A stretch of DNA of 64,000 bases from Streptomyces sp. NBC_00513 (GCF_041431415.1 NZ_CP107845.1:4836001-4900000); one strand, 5' to 3'; positions 8,066-16,719 are shown, numbered from the stretch's first letter. Numbers and translations are program-made. Notes: generated by a model from the letters alone, not told the origin.

Positions 8066-8773
8066 TCAGGCGCGGCCGCGGGAACGGCGGGAGAGGTGCA
8101 TCGCCGCCGCGCCGAGCGCGGCGAAGATCGCCACGAGGCCGGCGCCGGCCGCGACGGTGCTGCTGTCGTCCGTGTCCGCGGTGGAGATCTCCGCGCCCGC
8201 GGCGACCGCGCCCCGGGGGACGACCGCCGTCTGCGCCTTCACGTCGGTCTTCGTGGTGACGCCCGCCGCGGCCGAGGGCTTCGCGGAGGACACGACGGTC
8301 GGCTTGGCGGAGGGCTTCGCGGAGGGCTCGGCCGACGGCTTCGTGGACGGCTCGGTGGACGGCTTGCCCTTCGGCAGCGGGTGGCTGCTCGTGCCCGCCG
8401 GCCCGCGGACGGTCAGCGAGGGGGCCGCGGTGTCCGCCTTGACCAGCGTGAACGTGGACCCGTCGATCGTGGCGGCGGTGTGCGTGCGGTTCAGCACCTC
8501 GTACACGTGGCCCGCCCAGCCGTCCGAGGGCTTCCAGTCCGGGCCGACGGCGCGCAGCCACACCTCGGGGCCCTCGGACTCGTTCCGCAGCACCGCCAGC
8601 ACGCCGTCGGCCACGAGGACCAGCTCCCCGGCGTAGCGGTCGCTGCCCGACGTGGTCCCGGACACCGCGGTGACGGCCTGGGGAGCGGGCGCGGCGAACG
8701 CGCCGGCGGCGGGAGCGAGGAGCGCGCCGGCGAGGGCGGCGGTGACGATCGAGGTGCGGAGGGCGGTACGCAT
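8066..8773 (-). CDS. Surface-anchored protein, candidate sortase substrate
   Basis: An exported protein of about 235 residues with an N-terminal signal (AALAGALLAPAAGAFAA), a globular part (about 35-130), an expanded Ser-Lys-Pro/Glu-Pro-Ser spacer (repeats such as PSTKPSAEPSAKPSAKP), and a C-terminus of VVPRGAVAAGAE, an acidic stretch, a hydrophobic helix and RRSRGRA. This is the layout of cell-wall-sorted proteins, but no LPXTG or LAXTG is present; PRGAVAAGAE may be the sorting motif. AGGAG lies upstream of ATG 8773. It directly precedes the class F sortase. Confidence 0.75.
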   Translation of the reverse strand: MRTALRTSIVTAALAGALLAPAAGAFAAPAPQAVTAVSGTTSGSDRYAGELVLVADGVLAVLRNESEGPEVWLRAVGPDWKPSDGWAGHVYEVLNRTHTAATIDGSTFTLVKADTAAPSLTVRGPAGTSSHPLPKGKPSTEPSTKPSAEPSAKPSAKPTVVSSAKPSAAAGVTTKTDVKAQTAVVPRGAVAAGAEISTADTDDSSTVAAGAGLVAIFAALGAAAMHLSRRSRGRA

Positions 8774-8997
8774 AACGACTCCTGAAGCGTGGGTGAGGAA
8801 AGTGGAGGAGAGTCGCATGCCGCGTTGAGTCTGGTCGGTCTGGTTCACCGGGTCAGGTGTGGCGGGCTGCTGAAGAGAAATCTATGGATCTTCTGCGGTC
8901 GGACGATCCTGTTCCTGTCACCGGATCGTCACGACGCGCGGTCGTTCGGCGGCCGCATGCGTTTTCGGTTGATTCGGGGGAGGGGGGTGACAGGTCG

Positions 8998-9009
8998 CTA
9001 CGCGCGTAG
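8998..9009. promoter_or_regulatory. Nucleoside-regulon palindrome upstream of deoC
   Basis: Perfect CTACGCGCGTAG palindrome, identical to those before add and purine nucleoside phosphorylase. It ends 13 bp before the GTG and 19 bp before the ATG start candidates of deoC, so a bound protein would block transcription or its initiation. Confidence 0.65.
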
Positions 9010-9028
9010 ATATGCTCATGTGGTGACC

Positions 9029-9991
9029 ATGCCCACCACCCTCACCGCATTCGCTGACGTGACGACGTCCGACAGCGCGCTGCGCCGCTTCCTGCACGGG
9101 CTGCCCGGCGTAGACGCAGTCGGACTGGAGGCCCGCGCGGCCTCCCTCGGCACCCGCTCGATCAAGACGACGGCCAAGGCCTATGCCATCGACCTGGCCA
9201 TCTCGATGATCGACCTGACGACGCTCGAGGGTGCGGACACCCCGGGCAAGGTCCGGGCGCTGTCCAACAAGGCCGTCCACCCCGATCCGACCGACCGTAC
9301 GACGCCCATGACCGCCGCGGTCTGCGTCTATCCCGACATGGTGGCCACCGCCAAGGCGGCGCTGAACGGCGCCGACGTCAAGGTGGCGTCCGTCGCCACG
9401 GCGTTCCCCGCCGGCCGTGCCGCCCTGCCCGTGAAGCTCGCGGACACGGCCGACGCCGTCGCCGCCGGCGCCGACGAGATCGACATGGTCATCGACCGTG
9501 GCGCCTTCCTCGCCGGCCGCTACCTGGACACGTACGAGCTGATCCGCTCCGTCAAGGAGGCCTGCGTCCGCCCCGACGGCACCGCCGCGCGCCTCAAGGT
9601 CATCTTCGAGACCGGTGAGCTGTCGACGTACGACAACATCCGTCGGGCCTCCTGGATCGGCATGATGGCCGGCGCCGACTTCATCAAGACGTCCACCGGC
9701 AAGGTCGGGGTGAACGCCACCCCCGCCAACACCCTGCTCATGCTCGAAGCCGTCCGCGACTTCAAGGCGCAGACCGGGATCCAGATCGGCGTGAAGCCGG
9801 CCGGCGGCATCCGCACGACCAAGGACGCGATCAAGTTCCTGGTCCTGGTCAACGAGACCGCGGGCGAGGACTGGCTGAGCAACCACTGGTTCCGCTTCGG
9901 CGCCTCCAGCCTGCTCAACGACCTGCTGATGCAGCGCCAGAAGCTGAGCACCGGCCGTTACTCCGGTCCCGACTACGTGACGGTGGACTGA
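9029..9991 (+). CDS. deoC: Deoxyribose-phosphate aldolase
   Basis: Class I aldolase splitting 2-deoxyribose-5-phosphate to acetaldehyde and glyceraldehyde-3-phosphate, the last step of deoxynucleoside catabolism; about 320 residues. LKVIFETGEL carries the catalytic lysine that tunes the pKa; DFIKTSTGK carries the Schiff-base lysine; GVKPAGGIR is the phosphate-binding loop. ATG 9029 or GTG 9023 could be the start; neither has a clear Shine-Dalgarno, so a leaderless transcript is possible. The aldehyde dehydrogenase gene begins 5 nt after its stop, giving a likely operon. Confidence 0.93.
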   Translation: MPTTLTAFADVTTSDSALRRFLHGLPGVDAVGLEARAASLGTRSIKTTAKAYAIDLAISMIDLTTLEGADTPGKVRALSNKAVHPDPTDRTTPMTAAVCVYPDMVATAKAALNGADVKVASVATAFPAGRAALPVKLADTADAVAAGADEIDMVIDRGAFLAGRYLDTYELIRSVKEACVRPDGTAARLKVIFETGELSTYDNIRRASWIGMMAGADFIKTSTGKVGVNATPANTLLMLEAVRDFKAQTGIQIGVKPAGGIRTTKDAIKFLVLVNETAGEDWLSNHWFRFGASSLLNDLLMQRQKLSTGRYSGPDYVTVD

Positions 9992-9996
9992 TCACC

Positions 9997-11433
9997 ATGG
10001 CATCCCTTTTCGAGTACGCACCCGCCCCCGAGTCCCGCTCGGTCGTCGACATCGCCCCGTCCTACGGGCTCTTCATCGACGGCGAGTTCACCGAGGCCGC
10101 CGACGGCAAGGTCTTCAAGACCGTCTCGCCGTCCTCCGAGGAGGTCCTGGCCGAGGTGGCCCAGGCCGGCGCCGCCGACGTGGACCGCGCCGTCAAGGCC
10201 GCCCGCAAGGCCTTCGAGAAGTGGTCCGCGCTGCCCGGCTCTGAGCGCGCCAAGTACCTCTTCCGCATCGCCCGGATCATCCAGGAGCGCAGCCGCGAGC
10301 TGGCCGTCCTGGAGACCCTGGACAACGGCAAGCCGATCCGGGAGACCCGCGACGCGGACCTCCCGCTGGTCGCCGCGCACTTCTTCTACTACGCGGGCTG
10401 GGCCGACAAGCTCGACCACGCCGGCTACGGCGCGAACCCGCGCCCCCTCGGCGTGGCCGGCCAGGTCATCCCGTGGAACTTCCCGCTGCTGATGCTCGCC
10501 TGGAAGATCGCCCCGGCGCTCGCCACCGGCAACACGGTCGTGCTGAAGCCCGCCGAGACCACCCCGCTGTCCGCGCTCTTCTTCGCGGACATCTGCCGCC
10601 AGGCGGGCCTGCCCAAGGGTGTCGTCAACATCCTCACCGGGTACGGCGACGCGGGTGCGGCCCTCGTCGAGCACCCGGACGTCAACAAGGTCGCCTTCAC
10701 CGGCTCGACCGCGGTCGGCAAGAAGATCGCCCGCCACGTCGCCGGCACCGACAAGAAGGTCACCCTGGAGCTGGGCGGCAAGGGCGCCAACATCGTCTTC
10801 GACGACGCCCCGATCGACCAGGCCGTCGAGGGCATCGTCACCGGCATCTTCTTCAACCAGGGCCAGGTCTGCTGCGCGGGCTCGCGCCTGCTGGTCCAGG
10901 AGTCGATCCACGACGAGCTGCTGGACTCGCTCAAGCGCCGCCTCTCCTCGCTGCGCCTGGGCGACCCGCTCGACAAGAACACCGACATCGGCGCGATCAA
11001 CTCCGCCGAGCAGCTCGCCCGGATCACCGCGCTCGCCGAGACCGGCGAGGCCGAGGGCGCCGAGCGCTGGTCCCCGGCCTGCGAACTCCCGTCCGCCGGC
11101 TACTGGTTCGCCCCGACGCTCTTCACGAACGTCACCCAGGCGCACACCGTCGCCCGCGACGAGATCTTCGGCCCGGTGCTGTCCGTGCTGACGTTCCGTA
11201 CGCCCGACGAGGCCGTCGCCAAGGCCAACAACACCCAGTACGGCCTGTCCGCCGGCATCTGGACGGAGAAGGGTTCGCGGATCCTCGCGGTCGCCAACAA
11301 GCTCCGCGCGGGCGTCGTCTGGGCCAACACGTTCAACAAGTTCGACCCGACCTCGCCCTTCGGCGGCTACAAGGAGTCGGGCTTCGGGCGCGAAGGCGGC
11401 CGTCACGGCCTGGAGGGCTACCTCGATGTCTGA
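9997..11433 (+). CDS. Aldehyde dehydrogenase
   Basis: NAD(P)-dependent aldehyde dehydrogenase of 478 residues, oxidising an aldehyde to an acid in the cytoplasm. It shows the cofactor fold PWNFPLLMLAWK, the general base in LELGGKGANIVF (about 258) and the nucleophile in NQGQVCCAGSRL (about 291), then EIFGPVLSVL and the oligomerisation tail PFGGYKESGFGREGG. It follows deoC by 5 nt and its last codons overlap the next gene by 8 bp. Acetaldehyde or glyceraldehyde-3-phosphate from DeoC is an attractive substrate, but this is inference from position. Confidence 0.9.
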   Translation: MASLFEYAPAPESRSVVDIAPSYGLFIDGEFTEAADGKVFKTVSPSSEEVLAEVAQAGAADVDRAVKAARKAFEKWSALPGSERAKYLFRIARIIQERSRELAVLETLDNGKPIRETRDADLPLVAAHFFYYAGWADKLDHAGYGANPRPLGVAGQVIPWNFPLLMLAWKIAPALATGNTVVLKPAETTPLSALFFADICRQAGLPKGVVNILTGYGDAGAALVEHPDVNKVAFTGSTAVGKKIARHVAGTDKKVTLELGGKGANIVFDDAPIDQAVEGIVTGIFFNQGQVCCAGSRLLVQESIHDELLDSLKRRLSSLRLGDPLDKNTDIGAINSAEQLARITALAETGEAEGAERWSPACELPSAGYWFAPTLFTNVTQAHTVARDEIFGPVLSVLTFRTPDEAVAKANNTQYGLSAGIWTEKGSRILAVANKLRAGVVWANTFNKFDPTSPFGGYKESGFGREGGRHGLEGYLDV

Positions 11434-12322
11434 GCAGCAGAACCGCCTCAGTGTCTTCAAGACCTACAAGCTGTACGTCGGGGGGAAGTTCCCCCGCTCC
11501 GAGAGCGGCCGGGTGTACGAAGTGACCGACTCCAAGGGCAAGTGGCTGGCCAACGCGCCGTTGTCCTCCCGCAAGGACGCCCGTGACGCGGTCGTCGCCG
11601 CCCGCAAGGCCTTCGGCGGCTGGGCCGGCGCGACCGCGTACAACCGCGGCCAGGTCCTCTACCGCGTCGCCGAGATGCTGGAGGGCCGCCGCGAGCAGTT
11701 CGTCCGCGAGGTCGGCGAGGCCGAGGGGCTGTCGAAGTCGAAGGCCGCGGCCGTCGTGGACGCGGCGATCGACCGCTGGGTCTGGTACGCGGGCTGGACA
11801 GACAAGATCGGCCAGGTCGTGGGCGGGGCCAACCCGGTCGCGGGCCCGTTCTTCAACCTGTCCACCCCGGAGCCGACCGGTGTGGTCACGGTCGTCGCCC
11901 CGCAGGACTCATCGTTCCTGGGCCTGATCTCCGTGATCGCCCCGGTGATCGCCACGGGCAACACCGCGGTCGTCATCGCGAGCGAGAAGTCCCCGCTGCC
12001 CGCGCTGTCCCTGGGCGAGGTGCTGGCCACCTCCGACCTGCCCGGCGGCGTGGTCAACATCCTGTCCGGCAAGGCCGGCGAGATGGGCCCGCACCTGGCG
12101 TCCCACCAGGACGTCAACGCCATCGACCTGGCGGGCGCCGACGTGGCGCTGGCCAAGGAGCTGGAGATCGCGGCGGCCGACAACCTCAAGCGCGTGCTGC
12201 GTCCACAGCCTGTGGACGACTGGACGGCCGACCCGGGCACCTCCCGCCTGACGGCGTTCCTGGAGACCAAGACGGTCTGGCACCCCACGGGTTCGCTCGG
12301 CTCGGGCGGCTCGTCCTACTAG
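11426..12322 (+). CDS. Truncated, non-catalytic aldehyde dehydrogenase homologue
   Basis: A 298-residue protein matching only the N-terminal two-thirds of an aldehyde dehydrogenase: LYVGGKFPRSESG, then the Rossmann region (VVAPQDSSFLGLISVIAPVIATGNTAVV) up to VVNILSGKAGEM. After that it diverges and ends; the catalytic-Cys domain and tail are missing, and PWNFP has become APQDS. The sequence between is intact with normal codon use, so it does not look like recent decay. It overlaps the full-length gene by 8 bp. The pair resembles a split ALDH16, in which an active domain is followed by an inactive one. Confidence 0.8.
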   Translation: MSEQQNRLSVFKTYKLYVGGKFPRSESGRVYEVTDSKGKWLANAPLSSRKDARDAVVAARKAFGGWAGATAYNRGQVLYRVAEMLEGRREQFVREVGEAEGLSKSKAAAVVDAAIDRWVWYAGWTDKIGQVVGGANPVAGPFFNLSTPEPTGVVTVVAPQDSSFLGLISVIAPVIATGNTAVVIASEKSPLPALSLGEVLATSDLPGGVVNILSGKAGEMGPHLASHQDVNAIDLAGADVALAKELEIAAADNLKRVLRPQPVDDWTADPGTSRLTAFLETKTVWHPTGSLGSGGSSY

Positions 12323-12336
12323 CCCGCCCTCGGACC

Positions 12337-12372
12337 GGCCCCGGCAGCGACCCCCGTGCTGCCGGGGCCTTC
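12337..12372. terminator. Convergent hairpin terminator
   Basis: Twelve-bp stem GGCCCCGGCAGC (12337-12348) with GCTGCCGGGGCC (12358-12369), followed by TTCCC. It lies between the aldehyde dehydrogenase pair and the convergent secreted-protein gene and may serve both. Confidence 0.75.
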
Positions 12373-12386
12373 CCGTACCCGCGCGC

Positions 12387-12752
12387 CTACTTGCCCGCCG
12401 CCGGGAGCAGCGGCCCGAGCAGCGAGGACGCCGCCGCGGTGGGGAGTTCACCGACCGAGGGGCCCTGGGTCAGCACTCCGGTGACCATGCCCGTGCCGAC
12501 CGACGGGAAGTCCGCGATCTTGGTGGCCACGCCGTTGTCGAGCGGGTCCACGCCGGTGTGGGCGAGCGGGTTCACCTTGAGGTTGGAGATCGGGTCGGCG
12601 ACGCCCGCCAGGGCCGCCGGTACCGAGAGTTCGCCGGCCTGTGCGCCCCCCGCCGCCATCGCCAGGGCCGCGCCGGCCATGGTCAGGGTGAGGCCCGCGC
12701 CGCGAAGGGCGCGAGTGCCGGCGCCGTTGCCGGGGGCTGCGTGACGTGCCAT
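12387..12752 (-). CDS. Small secreted protein
   Basis: A 121-residue protein with a basic N-terminus, a hydrophobic signal (GAGLTLTMAGAALAMAAGG, cleavage near AQAGE at about 37) and a mature part of about 85 residues rich in Leu, Pro, Asn and Asp (ISNLKVNPLAHTGVDPLDNG). No cysteine or enzymatic motif. ATG 12752 gives a sensible signal peptide; the frame is open upstream but non-coding in character. Similar in style to the protein at 4585-4860. Function unknown. Confidence 0.7.
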   Translation of the reverse strand: MARHAAPGNGAGTRALRGAGLTLTMAGAALAMAAGGAQAGELSVPAALAGVADPISNLKVNPLAHTGVDPLDNGVATKIADFPSVGTGMVTGVLTQGPSVGELPTAAASSLLGPLLPAAGK

Positions 12753-12902
12753 GAGGATCCCGCCTGTGGTCGTAGTCGCGTGCGCACGCAGCGTAGTGCA
12801 GGTGCGGGTGTCGACACCAACCGGCCGCGCGGGTGTGAGAGTGCTCGCAGGGCACGTCGCCGATGTATCGATACCGCAGGTCATGGTTCACACTGGTGTC
12901 CC

Positions 12903-13535
12903 GTGAGCTGTTCCTCTCCTCTGCCAACGCGTGTCGTGCTGCTGACCGGACCCTCGGGCTCCGGCAAGTCCTCGCTCGCGGCCCGCTCCGGGTTGCCCGT
13001 GCTGCGCCTGGACGACTTCTACAAGGAGGCGGACGACCCGACCCTCCCCCTGGTCGAGGGCAGCTCCGACATCGACTGGGACTCCCCGCTGTCGTGGGAC
13101 GCGCGGGAGGCGGTCGCCGCCATCACCCGGCTCTGCGCGGTGGGCCGGACCGAGGTCCCGACGTACTCGATCGCCACCTCCTCGCGGACCGGGACCGAGA
13201 CCCTGGACATAGCGCGGACCCCCCTGTTCATCGCCGAGGGCATCTTCGCGGCGGACATCGTGGCGCGCTGCCAGGAACTGGGGCTGCTCGCCGACGCGAT
13301 CTGCCTGCGCGGGCGACCCTCGACGACCTTCCGGCGGCGCCTCGCCCGGGACCTGCGCGAAGGCCGCAAGTCCCTGCCGTTCCTGCTGCGCAGGGGCTGG
13401 CGGTTGATGCGGGCCGAGCGGGGCATCGTCGCCCGGCACACCGCTCTCGGCGCCCATGCCTGCGGCCGCGACGAGGCGTTGGGCAGGCTGGCCGCCTGCG
13501 CCGCCGGCCGCCACCGCGCCGCCGCCCCGGCGTAA
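12903..13535 (+). CDS. Uridine kinase-like P-loop protein
   Basis: Cytoplasmic P-loop NTPase of about 210 residues. Walker A GPSGSGKSS lies at residues 16-24, followed by LRLDDFYKEADDPTLP, whose DDFY resembles the substrate-binding strand of uridine/cytidine and phosphoribulokinase-type kinases, then DWDSPLSWD and EGIFAADIV. The C-terminal RRLARDLREGRK matches the lid Arg-rich helix. Nucleoside kinase activity is likely but the substrate is unproven. The GTG start at 12903 lacks a convincing ribosome binding site. Divergent from the secreted-protein gene; salvage would fit the nucleoside theme of this region. Confidence 0.75.
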   Translation: MSCSSPLPTRVVLLTGPSGSGKSSLAARSGLPVLRLDDFYKEADDPTLPLVEGSSDIDWDSPLSWDAREAVAAITRLCAVGRTEVPTYSIATSSRTGTETLDIARTPLFIAEGIFAADIVARCQELGLLADAICLRGRPSTTFRRRLARDLREGRKSLPFLLRRGWRLMRAERGIVARHTALGAHACGRDEALGRLAACAAGRHRAAAPA

Positions 13536-13574
13536 CCCCCGCCCGACTCGGGCACCCGTACACGCGCATGCGAA

Positions 13575-13620
13575 AAGGCGGGATCACGCGGACCCCCGGC
13601 CGCTTGATCCCGCCTTCTCT
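13575..13620. terminator. Bidirectional hairpin between uridine kinase-like gene and sigQ
   Basis: Twelve-bp stem AAGGCGGGATCA (13575-13586) with TGATCCCGCCTT (13605-13616), then CTCTCC. Symmetric A/T flanks suit termination of both convergent genes. Confidence 0.8.
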
Positions 13621-13693
13621 CCCCCCGTGACCCCCGCCCCACCCCCGCAGGACGGGCCCCCCGGCCCCGTGGTCCAACCCCCGTTGGTCTCTG

Positions 13694-14386
13694 TCAGGCG
13701 ACGAGCTCGCCGAACGAGTCCGACTCGTCGCGGCCGAAGCTCAGCGCCTCGTCGTCCCGCAGGCGCCGCAGCGACCGCCAGATGCTCGACTTCACCGTGC
13801 CGACGCTGATGCCCAGGATCTCCGCGATCTCCGGGTCCGTGCGGCCCTCGTAGTACCGCAACACCAGCATCGTGCGCTGCGGCTCCGGGATGCGGGTCAA
13901 GGCCTGCCACAGCACCGTGCGCAGCTCCGTGCCGCGCATCGCGTCCGTGTCGGAGGCCGTCTCCGGCAGTTCCTCGGTCGGGTACTCGTTCAGCTTCCGC
14001 CGACGCCAGGCGCTGATGTGCAGGTTCGTCATCGTGCGCCGCAGGTAACCGCCGACGGCGGCCTTGTCGCTGATCCGGTCCCAGGCGCGGTAGGTGGAGA
14101 ACAACGCGCTCTGGAGCAGGTCCTCGGCCTCGTGGCGGTCGCCGGTGAGGTGGAAGGCCGTCGCGTAGAGGGCGGCCCGCCGCTCCTGGACGTACGCCGT
14201 GAACTCGGCCTCCGAGGAGGACGGGATCCGTGCGGCGGGAACCGCCTGGTACGTGTTCGCGTCGATGGCTACAGGGTGCGTCGGTCGCTGACGGGCGACC
14301 GTCGCCGTACGGACACCCGCCCGGCGGTTCACATCGTGCAGCCGCGTGACAACCGCGCTGGTCGTGGTGCTGTGCAGCGTGTTCAT
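13694..14386 (-). CDS. sigQ: RNA polymerase sigma factor SigQ
   Basis: ECF-like sigma factor of 230 residues. Region 2 spans about 70-135 (RRAALYATAFHLTGDRHEAEDLLQ, YRAWDRI, YLRRTMTNLHISAWRRR). A linker rich in acidic residues follows, then region 4 (about 160-215: RIPEPQRTMLVLRYYEGRTDPEIAEI then GISVGTVKSSIWRSLRRLR). It resembles SigE-like factors. Divergent from afsQ1 with an AfsQ1-type repeat between them, which fits sigQ as the divergent partner of the afsQ operon in S. coelicolor; the symbol rests on that context. Confidence 0.88.
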   Translation of the reverse strand: MNTLHSTTTSAVVTRLHDVNRRAGVRTATVARQRPTHPVAIDANTYQAVPAARIPSSSEAEFTAYVQERRAALYATAFHLTGDRHEAEDLLQSALFSTYRAWDRISDKAAVGGYLRRTMTNLHISAWRRRKLNEYPTEELPETASDTDAMRGTELRTVLWQALTRIPEPQRTMLVLRYYEGRTDPEIAEILGISVGTVKSSIWRSLRRLRDDEALSFGRDESDSFGELVA

Positions 14387-14472
14387 CTCGCGCCCCCCGT
14401 CGTGGAGTCTGCTTCGGTCCGTTCGTTGGTATGAAGACTGCCCGGCGGAGATAACCGGGTTGTCCTTCGACT

Positions 14473-14488
14473 GTCACAGGCCTGTCAC
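14473..14488. promoter_or_regulatory. AfsQ1-type direct repeat
   Basis: GTCAC (14473-14477), six bases, GTCAC (14484-14488), an exact match to the GTnAC-n6-GTnAC pattern known for AfsQ1. It lies in the sigQ-afsQ1 divergent region, about 70 bp before afsQ1 and 87 bp before sigQ, so it could control both. Confidence 0.75.
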
Positions 14489-14557
14489 AGGGACCTGTGA
14501 GCGATCTCCACCTCAGGACTGTCGAAGTCCCAACGGCTGATGGGACAGAATGAGCCC

Positions 14558-15235
14558 GTGCCTTTCCTGTTGCTGATCGAGGACGACGACGCCATCCGCA
14601 CGGCCCTCGAACTTTCCCTGTCACGCCAGGGCCACCGTGTGGCCACCGCGGCGACGGGCGAGGACGGCCTGAAACTGCTGCGCGAGCAGCGGCCGGACCT
14701 GATCGTGCTGGATGTGATGCTGCCCGGGATCGACGGCTTCGAGGTGTGCCGGCGGATCCGCCGCACCGACCAGCTGCCGATCATCCTGCTCACCGCCCGC
14801 AGCGACGACATCGACGTCGTGGTGGGCCTGGAGTCGGGTGCCGACGACTACGTGGTCAAGCCCGTCCAGGGCCGGGTGCTCGACGCCCGCATCCGGGCCG
14901 TGTTGCGCCGCGGCGAGCGGGAGGCGAGCGACTCCGCGGTCTTCGGGTCCCTGGTCATCGACCGGGCGGCGATGACGGTGACGAAGAACGGCGAGGACCT
15001 CCAGCTGACGCCGACCGAACTGCGCCTGCTGCTGGAACTCAGCCGCCGGCCCGGTCAGGCCCTGTCCCGGCAGCAGTTGCTGCGGCTGGTCTGGGAGCAC
15101 GACTACCTCGGTGACTCGCGCCTCGTCGACGCCTGCGTTCAGCGGTTGCGCGCCAAGGTGGAGGAAGTGCCGTCCTCACCCACGCTGATCCGTACCGTTC
15201 GGGGCGTCGGCTACCGGTTGGACTCCCCGCAGTGA
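14558..15235 (+). CDS. afsQ1: Response regulator AfsQ1
   Basis: OmpR/PhoB-type response regulator of 225 residues. The receiver domain (about 1-115) has the acidic pocket FLLLIEDDD, phospho-acceptor Asp52 in LIVLDVMLPG, Thr in LLTARSDD and Lys in DYVVKPVQGR. The C-terminal winged helix (about 125-225) shows LTPTELRLLLEL, DSRLVDACVQRLRAKV and RTVRGVGYRL. I chose GTG 14558 (VPFLLLIEDDD) over ATG 14540 because it gives the usual AfsQ1 length. The histidine kinase gene overlaps its stop by 4 bp. In S. coelicolor this system affects antibiotic production and nitrogen response. Confidence 0.93.
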   Translation: MPFLLLIEDDDAIRTALELSLSRQGHRVATAATGEDGLKLLREQRPDLIVLDVMLPGIDGFEVCRRIRRTDQLPIILLTARSDDIDVVVGLESGADDYVVKPVQGRVLDARIRAVLRRGEREASDSAVFGSLVIDRAAMTVTKNGEDLQLTPTELRLLLELSRRPGQALSRQQLLRLVWEHDYLGDSRLVDACVQRLRAKVEEVPSSPTLIRTVRGVGYRLDSPQ

Positions 15236-16719
15236 TCAGAGCCCTGTTCGCGGGCCGGCGCTGGACCAGCCTGCGGCTGCGGCTCCTCATGGTGTTCTCG
15301 CTGGTGGCGCTGACGGCCGCCGTCTCCGCCTCCGGCATCGCGTACTGGCTGAACCGCGAGGCGGTGCTCACCCGCACCCAGGACGCGGCGCTCGGGGACT
15401 TCCGCCAGGAGATGCAGAACCGTGCCGCCGCGCTGCCCGGCGATCCGACGCCCGCCGAGATGCAGCGCACCGCCGAGTTGATGGCGGGGAGCAGCCCCGG
15501 TTACAGCGTGCTGCTGGTGGACGAACGCAAGGACGGCCGCAAGGTGTTCGGCGCCGCGGGCCCGGACACCTTCGGGCTGGACGACGTGCCGAAGTCCCTG
15601 CAGAACGCGGTGAACGACCGGCAGAAGGCGACGGCCGCCAACGACGCCGACTACCACATGTACTGGCAGCGCACGAAGCCGCGCGGTAATCCGTACCTGG
15701 TCGGCGGGACGCGGATCGTGGGCGGCGGCCCGACGGGCTACATGTACAAGTCGCTGGCGCAGGAGCGGGACGACCTGAACGCGCTGGGCTGGTCGCTGAC
15801 GATCGCGACGGGACTGGCGCTGCTGTGCTCCGCGCTGCTCGCCCAGGCCGCGGCGCGCACCGTGCTGAGGCCCGTGCAGCGGCTGGGGGACGCGGCGCGA
15901 CGGCTGGGCGAAGGGGAGTTGGACCACCGGCTGGACGTGTCGGGGACCGACGAACTCGCCGACCTGGCGCACACCTTCAACAAGACGGCGGAGGCGCTGG
16001 AGAAGAAGGTGGCGGACATGAGCGCGCGGGAGGAGTCCAGCCGGCGGTTCGTCGCGGACATGTCCCACGAGCTGCGTACGCCGCTGACGGCGCTGACGGC
16101 GGTCGCGGAGGTGCTGGAGGAGGAGGTCGACGACCTCGATCCGATGATCGCGCCGGCGGTGGCCCTGGTGGTCAGTGAGACCCGGCGGCTCAACGTGCTG
16201 GTCGAGAACCTGATGGAGGTCACCCGCTTCGACGCGGGGACGGCCCGCCTGGTGCTGGACGACGTGAACGTCGCCGACCAGGTCACGGCGTGCATCGACG
16301 CCCGGGCCTGGCTCGACGCCGTCGAACTCGACGCGGAGCGCGGGATCGTGGCGCGACTCGACCCGCGGCGTCTCGACGTGATCCTGGCCAACCTGATCGG
16401 CAACGCGCTCAAGCACGGCGGTTCGCCGGTGCGGGTGTCGCTGGCCGTCGACGGGGAGTGGCTGGTGATCGTGGTCAAGGACAACGGGCCGGGCATTCCC
16501 GAAGAGGTCCTCCCGCACGTCTTCGACCGCTTCTACAAGGCGAGCGCGTCGCGTCCCAAGTCCGACGGCAGTGGATTGGGCCTGTCGATCGCGATGGAGA
16601 ACGCGCACATTCACGGCGGCGACATCAGCGCCGCCAACGGGGCCGACGGCGGGGCGCAGTTCACGCTGCGGCTGCCGGTGGACGTGGGGAAGGCGGTCAT
16701 CCGTGACGCGGACGCGTAG
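15232..16719 (+). CDS. afsQ2: Sensor histidine kinase AfsQ2
   Basis: Membrane sensor kinase of 495 residues, partner of AfsQ1. An N-terminal helix (about 18-40), an extracytoplasmic sensor (about 45-175), a second helix (LGWSLTIATGLALLCSALLA, about 185-205), a HAMP region with RPVQRLGDAARRLGEGEL, then HisKA with the phospho-accepting His in DMSHELRTPL (about 279). The ATPase domain shows ANLIGNALKHG, DNGPGIPEE and GSGLGLSIA. It starts at GTG 15232 in a GTGA overlap with afsQ1. The downstream lipoprotein gene overlaps its end by 17 bp. Confidence 0.93.
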   Translation: MIRALFAGRRWTSLRLRLLMVFSLVALTAAVSASGIAYWLNREAVLTRTQDAALGDFRQEMQNRAAALPGDPTPAEMQRTAELMAGSSPGYSVLLVDERKDGRKVFGAAGPDTFGLDDVPKSLQNAVNDRQKATAANDADYHMYWQRTKPRGNPYLVGGTRIVGGGPTGYMYKSLAQERDDLNALGWSLTIATGLALLCSALLAQAAARTVLRPVQRLGDAARRLGEGELDHRLDVSGTDELADLAHTFNKTAEALEKKVADMSAREESSRRFVADMSHELRTPLTALTAVAEVLEEEVDDLDPMIAPAVALVVSETRRLNVLVENLMEVTRFDAGTARLVLDDVNVADQVTACIDARAWLDAVELDAERGIVARLDPRRLDVILANLIGNALKHGGSPVRVSLAVDGEWLVIVVKDNGPGIPEEVLPHVFDRFYKASASRPKSDGSGLGLSIAMENAHIHGGDISAANGADGGAQFTLRLPVDVGKAVIRDADA

